In this document: positions 1 through 5,704 of the stretch, piece by piece
How the letters are laid out: the number at the start of each line of letters is the position of its first letter
Position numbering within the stretch: the first letter of the stretch is position 1
DNA from: Nocardioides sp.
Lineage (GTDB): Bacteria; Actinomycetota; Actinomycetes; Propionibacteriales; Nocardioidaceae
Reading direction: 5' to 3'
Assembly (NCBI GenBank): GCA_003519585.1
Contig: DOWL01000058.1
Span: 1 to 12,255 of the forward strand
Length of the DNA: 12,255 nt
Translations under genes and position numbers: made by a program
The notes under the pieces: generated by a model
Told to the model about the DNA's origin: nothing
Seen by the model: the letters and a program-made list of their open reading frames with translations, nothing else
Database searches by the model: none

Positions 1-558
1 CCTCGTTTTCGAGCGTCGTCGACAGCGATACATCGAGTTGCCGAATTGACGAGTTCGCGTACGACAGACCCCCACGGCCCGGACGACGACTGCGCTCCAG
101 GTTGCAGGGCTAGGAAGTCCACCGTCGCCGAACCGTCACGGGATCTCGCTCGTCCAGGCCTGCTCGACGGCCAGATTCTCATGGACGGCCGCGCCCTCCA
201 CGGACGGTGGGAATGCCGTCCCCGCTGTCGTGCCTCCGCTGACAAATGCCTTGATCGCTGATGCGTTCTGCGGAAGCACGCTGCACTGTGCCGCACGGTC
301 GGGACTCCGATCGCCCACGAGGTGTCACCGGATGCGGCACGCGGCAGCTCGGACACCGCGATCCTTCGGTGACTACCAGCACTGCGTCGGCAAGCACGCG
401 GTTGCTCCACACCTTCGCTTGGTGCTCGACCAACTGCTCGTGCCGCTCGACTCGACCCAGCCGTGACCGGCAAAAGTGTCACAAACGTGTCAATCTCAGC
501 CAGCGAGCGATGTGGGGCATAGCCCGCGCATGCATCTCCGCAGGTCAGAGGCCTATTT
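1..558. other. Region with no supportable gene, left of the tRNA
   Basis: I see no gene here. Open frames of 60-120 codons exist on both strands, but they overlap one another, lack ribosome-binding sites, resemble no family I know, and lack the steady G/C-third-position pattern of the real genes in this window. One plus-strand frame (261-623) runs into the tRNA. The only small structure noticed is a tandem GTGTCA at 476-481 and 487-492, an 11-nt period. An 8-bp inverted repeat (288-295 with 333-340, 37-nt gap) is weak. The segment lies directly 3' of a tRNA gene, a common place for integrated or decayed mobile DNA, but no integrase or repeated tRNA 3' end is visible. Confidence 0.5.
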
Positions 559-634
559 TGGAGCCGCCTGTCGGAATCGAACCGACGACCTATTCATTAC
601 GAGTGAATCGCTCTACCGACTGAGCTAAGGCGGC
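559..634 (-). tRNA. tRNA-Thr (anticodon CGU)
   Basis: On the minus strand the sequence folds as a complete cloverleaf. The 7-bp acceptor stem pairs GCCGCCT (634-628) with AGGCGGC (569-563). The D arm is GCTC-AGTCGGTA-GAGC. The anticodon stem ATTCA/TGAAT encloses the loop CTCGTAA, so the anticodon is CGT, reading ACG threonine codons. The T arm GTCGG-TTCGATT-CCGAC is canonical. The discriminator base is T (562), and the 3' CCA is encoded in the DNA (561-559). The body is 73 nt plus CCA. ACG is a common Thr codon in GC-rich genomes. Confidence 0.97.
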
Positions 635-660
635 GTGCTGCCCCGTGGGCAACCCGCGGA

Positions 661-690
661 AGTCTACGGATCCGCGGGGCGGGGGTCCAA
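661..690 (-). promoter_or_regulatory. Probable promoter of the tRNA-Thr gene
   Basis: On the minus strand TTGGAC (690-685) and TAGACT (666-661) are separated by 18 bp and resemble housekeeping -35 and -10 hexamers. Transcription would start near 654, giving a leader of about 20 nt before the tRNA 5' end at 634. The site lies between the terminator-like hairpin at 698-746 and the tRNA, as expected for an independently transcribed tRNA gene. This is recognised by eye only. Confidence 0.5.
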
Positions 691-697
691 ACCAGAA

Positions 698-746
698 CGG
701 GCCGTGTGTCCGCGGCGCCCGGGTGGGCGACGGGTCACACGGCCCG
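698..746 (-). terminator. Terminator-like hairpin downstream of the 58-aa gene
   Basis: A perfect 11-bp inverted repeat, CGGGCCGTGTG (698-708) and CACACGGCCCG (736-746), encloses 27 nt. The enclosed segment can itself pair CGCCC (716-720) with GGGCG (725-729). Read on the minus strand, the stem is followed by a loosely T-rich TTCTGGTTT. It lies about 45 nt past the stop codon of the 58-residue gene and just before the tRNA promoter, so it most likely ends that gene's transcript. The U-tract is poor, as in many actinobacterial terminators. Confidence 0.6.
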
Positions 747-778
747 GAGTGGGGACGCGCCGGCCGAGCGCGTCTCAG

Positions 779-804
779 GTCGCTGCGTGCACTCAGGCAG
801 CGAC
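779..804 (-). repeat. Inverted repeat spanning the stop codon of the 58-aa gene
   Basis: GTCGCTGC (779-786) and GCAGCGAC (797-804) form a perfect 8-bp stem with a 10-nt loop that contains the TGA stop (795-793). There is no T-run after it. It may be a first, weak stop signal or an mRNA 3'-end stabiliser ahead of the larger hairpin at 698-746. It may also be chance in GC-rich DNA. Confidence 0.3.
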
Positions 805-969
805 GGGCTCGCGGTGGTCGGCGGTGCGGCCGGTGAGCATGGTCTGCTCGGCGCCGCACCAGCACTCGAAGGACACGACGATGCCGTGGTCGGTGTTGAC
901 GAGCGAGGTGACCTGGCTCGGGAAGATCAGTTGGCGCTTGTCGCACGCGGTGCAGTGGTGGTCGAACAT
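793..969 (-). CDS. Small Cys-rich, probably zinc-binding protein, 58 aa
   Basis: The function is unknown to me. The ATG at 969 was chosen over an in-frame start at 1077 because a near-perfect Shine-Dalgarno, AAGGAGG (983-977), sits 7 nt upstream, and the protein then begins MFDHHCTACDKRQ. Cys6-x2-Cys9 near the N-terminus and Cys36-x-Cys38 (ECWCGAEQ) look like the two halves of a small zinc ribbon, with His4/His5 as extra candidate ligands. I recall similar short conserved hypothetical proteins in actinobacteria. It has no signal peptide or membrane segment, so it should be cytosolic. It is divergent from the LysR regulator, with 125 bp between them, and is followed by a terminator-like hairpin, so it is probably monocistronic. 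A short GGAG/CTCC self-complement (970-981) overlaps the Shine-Dalgarno and could partly mask it. Confidence 0.8.
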   Translation of the reverse strand: MFDHHCTACDKRQLIFPSQVTSLVNTDHGIVVSFECWCGAEQTMLTGRTADHREPVAA

Positions 970-1094
970 GGAGGAGCCTCCTTCAGGTCTCTCGCGGGTC
1001 GAGCTGGGACTACCGAACACCTCAAGTGTGACCGCTGAGTAGACATAGGGGTAGCCTGACTTTCCAGAGGATCCCAAAGGAAAGACCTAGAGGT
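970..1094. promoter_or_regulatory. Divergent promoter region between the small Cys-rich gene and the LysR gene
   Basis: These 125 bp must hold the promoters of both divergent genes. For the LysR gene a weak pair is TGTGAC (1027-1032) and TAGCCT (1052-1057), with a 19-bp spacer. I found no convincing minus-strand -10 box and no clean LysR-type T-N11-A dyad. LysR-family regulators commonly bind such an intergenic region to control themselves and the divergent gene; that is family knowledge, not something shown here. Confidence 0.45.
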
Positions 1095-2021
1095 GTGACG
1101 GTGCTCTCCCTCCATCAGCTGACCTGCTTCCTCAGCGTCTACGAGCACGGCTCGCTCACCCGCGCCGCCGAGGAGCTCGGCTACGCGCAGCCGTCGGTCT
1201 CCGAGCAGATCCGGGCGCTGGAGAAGAGCCTCGGCGTACAGCTGTTCCGCCGGGTCGGCCGCGGCGTCGTGCCCACCACCGTGGCGGACACGTTGCGCCC
1301 GCACGCCGAGAAGACCCTCGCCGCGGCCGAGGAGACACGGCGCGCGGCGCAGGCGGTGAAGTCGTTCGAGACCGGGACGATCAGGTTCGGCATGTTCGGG
1401 ACCGCACGCCTGTACGCCGGTGCCGGCCTGGTCGCCGACGTACTGGCCCGGCACCCGGGGGTCCGCGTAGAACTCGTCGGCCAGAACTCCAGCGAGGTGG
1501 CCGAGGAACTCCGCCGCGGCCGGCTGGAGGCGGCGATGATCGCGGTGCACTCGATCGAGAGCGAGGGCATGCAGATCACCCCGGTGGCACGCGACGAGAT
1601 CGTCTACATCAGCAACGACCCCGAGACGCTGGCCAGCCCGGTCACCGCCAAGCGGCTCTCCGAGGCCAGCCTGGTGATGCCCGAGACCACCTGGCGATCC
1701 ACCGACTCGATCCGGATCCTGCTGCGCCAGATGCTGCACGAGACCGGCCGCAACCCTGCTACGCGGATCGAGGTCGAGGACGTCGAGATCGCGGTCGAGT
1801 TGGTCGGGCTCGGCCTGGCCGACTCGGTCATCCCGCGCGGTGCGGCCGAGCAGTTGCTGCCGCGACTCGCGCCGAAGGCCGGCTGGGTCTCACTGCGCCC
1901 GCGGCTGTACGACAACTTCGCGATCGTGCACCGTCGGGGCGCCACGCTGTCTCCCGCAGCGCAGCTGATGATCGAGCTGGCGACCGCGCGGATGCGGACC
2001 ATCGCGCAGCCATTGCACTGA
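1095..2021 (+). CDS. LysR-family transcriptional regulator
   Basis: At about 308 residues it has the usual LysR length and layout. The N-terminal winged helix-turn-helix (about residues 6-63) carries the family signature HGSLTRAAEELGYAQPSVSEQIRALEKSLGVQLFRR (split here as HGSLTRAAEELG and QPSVSEQIRALEKSLG). A linker helix (about 64-90) and a periplasmic-binding-like effector domain (about 92-300) follow. The start is uncertain. GTG at 1095 gives MTVLSLHQ, while GTG at 1101 gives MLSLHQL and has AGAGG (1089-1093) 7 nt upstream, which suits it better. The ligand cannot be told from sequence. It is divergent from the small Cys-rich gene, which is therefore its first candidate target. It converges on the peptidase gene with a single base between the two stop codons, so no terminator fits between them. 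Confidence 0.93.
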   Translation: MTVLSLHQLTCFLSVYEHGSLTRAAEELGYAQPSVSEQIRALEKSLGVQLFRRVGRGVVPTTVADTLRPHAEKTLAAAEETRRAAQAVKSFETGTIRFGMFGTARLYAGAGLVADVLARHPGVRVELVGQNSSEVAEELRRGRLEAAMIAVHSIESEGMQITPVARDEIVYISNDPETLASPVTAKRLSEASLVMPETTWRSTDSIRILLRQMLHETGRNPATRIEVEDVEIAVELVGLGLADSVIPRGAAEQLLPRLAPKAGWVSLRPRLYDNFAIVHRRGATLSPAAQLMIELATARMRTIAQPLH

Positions 2022-2022
2022 G

Positions 2023-3597
2023 CTAGCAATCCAACCCGTCCGGAGGCACGGTGCCGTCGATCAGGTAGTCCTCCACCGCCTCGTCGACGCAGTCGTTGCC
2101 GGCGTTGTAGCCGGTGTGCCCGTCGCCGTCGCGGGTGATCAGCACCCCCGACTGGAGCTGGTCGGCCAGGTGCACGGCCCACTGGTACGGCGTCGCCGGG
2201 TCGCGCGTGGTGCCGACGACCACGATCGGCGCCGCCCCCGGTGCATCCACGACCGGGACCGGTTCGCTGGCCCGCGTGTGGACCCCCTCGCAGTTGGTCA
2301 ACGACCACGCGAAGACCCGGCCGAAAGTGGGTGAGGCCTTCTCGAACTCGGGGATCTGGTCGGGAACCTGGTCGGCGGGAATGGAGTAGGGATCGTCAAG
2401 GCAGTTGATGGCCAGGATCGCCTCGGCACTGTTGTCGGTGTAGGTGCCGTCGTCGGCCCGAGAGGAGTAGAGGTCCGACAGCCGCAGCAGTGTGGTGCCG
2501 TCGCCGTCGAGGGCCTGCTGGAGCGCCTGGTCGAGGAGCGGCCAGTAGTCGCGGTTGTAGAGCGGCGCGACCAGACCGTAGAACGCGTTGCCGACCGCGA
2601 GCTCGCGACCCCCGAGGCTGGTCGGGAGCGACTGCTCGTCGACATCGGCGATCAGACCCTGGATGGTGCCGAGGCCCTCGTCGAGGCTGTCCCCGAGGAA
2701 GCAGTCGCCCTGGTCGACACACGCCTGGACGTAGGAGCGGAGCGCCACCTCGAAGCCGGCCGCCTGCTCGACGTTGAGCTGGCGTGAGCCGATCGACGGA
2801 TCCACGGCGCCGTCGAGGACCAGTCGACCGACCTTGTCGGGGAACAGATCGGCATACGTCGAGCCCAGCTTGGTGCCGTACGAGGCACCGAAGTAGGTGA
2901 GCTGGCTCTCGCCGAGCGCAGCCCGGAGCACGTCCATGTCGCGGGCGGCCTCGACGGTGCTGACATGCCCGACCAGGGCATCGGAGTTGGCGACACACCC
3001 CTGGAGGAGGGCACGGTTGCCCTGCTCGAACTCCTGCCCCTCCTCGGGGCTGTCCGGATCTGGGTCGCGGGCCACGTAGGCGTCGAGGTCGGAGTCGGAG
3101 AGACAGTCGACCGGGTCGGAGTCGCCGGTGCCCCGCGGGTCGAAGCCGATGATGTCGAACCGCTCGCGGATCACGTCGCGGAACGCGAATGAGGAGTTCT
3201 CGGCGTACGACGTGCCGGGCGCCCCGGGGCCGCCTGGGTTGACGACCAGCGAGCCGACCCGGTCGTCGGGGTGGTCGGCAGGGTCCTTGAGTAACGCGAG
3301 CTCGATGGTGTCGCCGGACGGGTCCTGGTAGTCGACCGGCACGGTCAACGTCGAGCACTCGAAGCCGTCGCGGCACGGTGACCACTCGAGTTGCTGGGAG
3401 TAGAACTCCGCGAGCTCGGGAGTGGGCGGGTCGGTGGACCCCGGCTGCGCGCTCGGCGTCGGCGCAGGCGCCTGAGAATCCGCACCACCGACCAACGGCC
3501 CGTCGGAGTCGTTGCCGACCAGCTGCAACGCCGCGAACAGCACGGTCGCGAGGAGCGCTACGACGACGAGGCCGGCGACCAGTCGGGTCGCCTTCAC
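2023..3597 (-). CDS. Secreted or membrane-anchored alpha/beta-hydrolase peptidase (tripeptidyl aminopeptidase-like)
   Basis: This 524-residue protein belongs to the alpha/beta-hydrolase serine peptidases of the TAP type, which remove short peptides or proline-containing residues from N-termini outside the cell. Residues 6-28 form one hydrophobic segment after a Lys/Arg-containing start. They are followed by a Pro/Thr/Ser-rich linker (about 31-61), consistent with a signal peptide or membrane anchor; there is no lipobox. Visible motifs are NPGGPG (120-125, oxyanion region), FDPRGTGDS (152-160), the nucleophile elbow GASYG with Ser239, Asp466 in GTTRDPATP and His494 in GDGHTGY, a full triad. 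The C-terminal part matches the TAP-like domain. The GTG start overlaps the holB stop by 4 nt (GTGA), so it is the last gene of the topA-tmk-holB operon and is probably translationally coupled. The substrate is unknown. Confidence 0.92.
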   Translation of the reverse strand: MKATRLVAGLVVVALLATVLFAALQLVGNDSDGPLVGGADSQAPAPTPSAQPGSTDPPTPELAEFYSQQLEWSPCRDGFECSTLTVPVDYQDPSGDTIELALLKDPADHPDDRVGSLVVNPGGPGAPGTSYAENSSFAFRDVIRERFDIIGFDPRGTGDSDPVDCLSDSDLDAYVARDPDPDSPEEGQEFEQGNRALLQGCVANSDALVGHVSTVEAARDMDVLRAALGESQLTYFGASYGTKLGSTYADLFPDKVGRLVLDGAVDPSIGSRQLNVEQAAGFEVALRSYVQACVDQGDCFLGDSLDEGLGTIQGLIADVDEQSLPTSLGGRELAVGNAFYGLVAPLYNRDYWPLLDQALQQALDGDGTTLLRLSDLYSSRADDGTYTDNSAEAILAINCLDDPYSIPADQVPDQIPEFEKASPTFGRVFAWSLTNCEGVHTRASEPVPVVDAPGAAPIVVVGTTRDPATPYQWAVHLADQLQSGVLITRDGDGHTGYNAGNDCVDEAVEDYLIDGTVPPDGLDC

Positions 3598-4757
3598 CCG
3601 CGCGCCCGCTCCGGTGCCCGGAGCGCGACCATCATCGACTCCAGGGCAAGGGCCACCGGAACATTGAACTCCAGCATCTGCTCGCGCGCGGCGAAGATGG
3701 CCGCAATTCGTTGGAGGTTCTGCTCGGGGGTCGAGGTCCGCGCCACCACCTCGACGTCGTTGCGGATCTCCTCGTTGACCAACCGTCCCGGCACTCCCGT
3801 GGCCACCGCGATGGCGTCGCGGTAGACGGAGACGAGATCCATCAACCCGCGGTCGACCATGTCGAGGTGGCGGCGCTTCGCCCGGGTGCGCTGGCCGCGC
3901 TCGAGGGCCGACAGGGCAGGGGCGTACTCCCGTGGCCGACGCCCGCGCTCGACGACGCCGAAGGCCACATCGAGGTCGGACTTCTCGCGAGCGTCGAGCG
4001 CTTTGGTGACCTCGTCGGCCTCCTCCTTGGTCACCTCGGCGAGGTTGGCCGCGGCGGTCATGCAGGCACCGAGCGTGGTGAGCTTGGCGGGATAGGAGAC
4101 CACCTCGCGCCGACGGTTGCGGGTGCTCTCGTCACGGGCCAGCGCGCGGGCCCGGCCGATGTGGCCCTGGCTCGCGCGGGCGGCGTACGAGGCCAGCGAC
4201 TCGGCGACGCCGTCGGTGCGGACCAGGAAGGCCGCTACGTCGTCGGTCGTGGGCGTGGTGAGGGTGACCAGCCGGCAGCGGGACCGGATCGTCGGCAGGA
4301 CGTCTTCGACAGTGGGGGCGCAGAGGATCCAGACCGTGCGCTCGGTGGGCTCCTCGATCGCCTTGAGCAGCGCGTTGCAGGCCTGGTCGGTGAGGCGATC
4401 GGCATCCTCGACGATCATCACCTGGGAGCGACGGCCCGACGGGGCGAGTGCTGAGCGCCGGACCAGGTCGCGGACCTCGTCGACCCCGATCGACAGCTTC
4501 TCGGTGCGGACCATCGTCACGTCGGCATGGGAACCGGCCAGCACCGTGTGGCACGCGTGGCAGACCCCGCAGCCGGCTTCGGGGCCGGGACCACGTTCGC
4601 ACTCCAGCGCCGCCGCGAAGGCCACCGCCGCGTTGGACCGACCCGAGCCGGGTGGACCGGTGAACAGCCAGGCGTGGCTCATGCCGTGGCCGCCTGCCGC
4701 CGCACGCAGCGCCTCGACCACCCGATGCTGGCCGACCAGGTCGTCCCACACGGTCAT
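3594..4757 (-). CDS. holB: DNA polymerase III subunit delta prime (clamp-loader subunit)
   Basis: This is the clamp-loader subunit that, with gamma/tau and delta, opens the beta clamp and places it on DNA. The AAA+ fold is evident over about residues 1-180: GQHRVVEALRAA, a P-loop GPPGSGRS (34-41), four cysteines of the clamp-loader zinc module (Cys53, Cys63, Cys66, Cys69), a Walker B-like VMIVEDAD (113-120), NALLKAIEEP (128-137) and the SRC motif (159-161). The P-loop has Arg40 where ATP-hydrolysing subunits have Lys. Delta prime is known as a non-hydrolysing member, so this supports delta prime over gamma/tau, as does the 387-residue length. Its ATG overlaps the tmk stop (ATGA), and its stop overlaps the GTG of the peptidase gene (GTGA). 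Positions 3594-3597 and 4754-4757 are the shared bases. Confidence 0.95.
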   Translation of the reverse strand: MTVWDDLVGQHRVVEALRAAAGGHGMSHAWLFTGPPGSGRSNAAVAFAAALECERGPGPEAGCGVCHACHTVLAGSHADVTMVRTEKLSIGVDEVRDLVRRSALAPSGRRSQVMIVEDADRLTDQACNALLKAIEEPTERTVWILCAPTVEDVLPTIRSRCRLVTLTTPTTDDVAAFLVRTDGVAESLASYAARASQGHIGRARALARDESTRNRRREVVSYPAKLTTLGACMTAAANLAEVTKEEADEVTKALDAREKSDLDVAFGVVERGRRPREYAPALSALERGQRTRAKRRHLDMVDRGLMDLVSVYRDAIAVATGVPGRLVNEEIRNDVEVVARTSTPEQNLQRIAAIFAAREQMLEFNVPVALALESMMVALRAPERARG

Positions 4758-5404
4758 GCGCGCTTCGCCTGCCCCAGCAGCGGACGTACGGCGGCCAACA
4801 CCGCCGCCGCGATCTCCTCGATGGTCCCTCGCGCATCGAGAACGAGGTAGTGATCGGGGTCGGCAGCCGCCAACGCCAGGAACTCCTCGCGAGCTCGCTC
4901 GAGGAACTCCAGCGACTCCTGCTCGATCCGGTCGCGGCCCTCGAACCGGCTCAGCCCGTGCTCCTGCGCCAAGTCGAGCACCACGGTCAGATGGGGCCGC
5001 AGCCCGTGCGTCGCCCAGCGCGCGACCTGCTCCAGCTCGGCCATCTCCAGGTCGCGGCCGGCGCCCTGGTAGGCCAGCGTCGAGTCGACGTAGCGGTCGG
5101 TGATCACGACCTCGCCCCGGTCGAGCGCGGGTTGGACCACGGTGTCGACGTGCTCGGCCTTGTCGGCGATGTAGAGGAGCGCCTCGGTGCGCGGCGAGAT
5201 GTCACCGGTCTCCGGGCTCAGCACGATCCGACGCATCTCCACACCGACCGGGGTGTCACCCGGCTCGCGGGTGAGGCGCACGGCGTACCCCTCGGCCCGC
5301 AATGCCTCGCAGAGCAGCCGCGCCTGCGTCGACTTGCCGGACCCCTCGCCGCCCTCGAAGCAGACGAACACGCCGGTCTCGGCGTACGTCGCGGGGAGGG
5401 TCAC
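4754..5404 (-). CDS. tmk: Thymidylate kinase (dTMP kinase)
   Basis: This enzyme phosphorylates dTMP to dTDP using ATP, an essential step to dTTP in the cytosol. Family features are clear: P-loop GGEGSGKST (18-26), REPGDTPVGVEMRRI (46-60) carrying the substrate-side Arg, DRY (103-105) followed by VDSTLAYQGAGR, and a LID-like stretch around FEGRDRIE (154-161). The length of 216 residues is typical. The GTG at 5404 has a weak Shine-Dalgarno. A start at the in-frame GTG of residue 12 would give MFVCFEGGE, closer to the usual N-terminus, so the first 11 residues are uncertain. It lies 9 nt after the DUF1330 stop and overlaps holB by 4 nt, a pairing seen in many bacteria. Confidence 0.95.
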   Translation of the reverse strand: MTLPATYAETGVFVCFEGGEGSGKSTQARLLCEALRAEGYAVRLTREPGDTPVGVEMRRIVLSPETGDISPRTEALLYIADKAEHVDTVVQPALDRGEVVITDRYVDSTLAYQGAGRDLEMAELEQVARWATHGLRPHLTVVLDLAQEHGLSRFEGRDRIEQESLEFLERAREEFLALAAADPDHYLVLDARGTIEEIAAAVLAAVRPLLGQAKRA

Positions 5405-5413
5405 GTGGAGAAC

Positions 5414-5704
5414 CTACGCGAGACCGGGGACGATCCTGATGTCGCGCACTGCTGCGTCACCGAGGGCGGCCAGCGCCTCCTGGTAGGCCGGGCTGTCATG
5501 CGCGGCCTCGGCGGCCGCGACCGAGTCGAACTCGATGAGCACCGTGAGGCTGGAGACGCCGGCCTCGTAGAGCTTGTCGGGGAGCCCGCGGGCCAGGAAC
5601 CGCCCGCCGGCCGCCTCGAGCGCCGGCCGGCCGAGCGCGGCGTACGCCGCCATCCTGGTCTCGTCGGAGATCTCCCGGTATTGAGAGATCCAGTAGGCGG
5701 TCAC
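5414..5704 (-). CDS. DUF1330 family protein
   Basis: A 96-residue protein of the DUF1330 family, small alpha/beta proteins with a ferredoxin-like, dimeric-barrel fold and no settled activity. Recognisable parts are the opening AYWISQYREI with its following ALGRPALEAAGGRFLARG, the central strand LTVLIEFDSVAAAEAAHDS, and the closing AYQEALAALGDAAVRDIRIV with the terminal PG. The length equals the family norm. The GTG start overlaps the topA stop (GTGA, 5701-5704), so translation is probably coupled to topA, and tmk follows after 9 nt. A role in DNA metabolism is suggested only by position. It could equally be a passenger gene using the operon's transcription. Confidence 0.88.
   Translation of the reverse strand: MTAYWISQYREISDETRMAAYAALGRPALEAAGGRFLARGLPDKLYEAGVSSLTVLIEFDSVAAAEAAHDSPAYQEALAALGDAAVRDIRIVPGLA

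Noticed and set aside
46..466. Several 60-84-codon frames on both strands
   Set aside because: They overlap each other, have no Shine-Dalgarno, resemble no known family and do not show the codon pattern of the real genes.
261..623. A 120-codon plus-strand frame ending with the PPVGIEPTTYSLRVNR peptide
   Set aside because: That peptide is the reverse strand of a tRNA gene translated, a well-known annotation artefact. The frame has no ribosome-binding site and overlaps the tRNA-Thr.
970..1077. N-terminal extension of the 58-aa Cys-rich protein to an upstream start at 1077
   Set aside because: A strong Shine-Dalgarno lies inside the extension, exactly placed for the ATG at 969, and the extension would consume most of the divergent promoter region.
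927..1739. A 270-codon minus-strand frame
   Set aside because: It is the mirror of the LysR gene. Long antisense frames are common in GC-rich DNA, and its product shows no domain.
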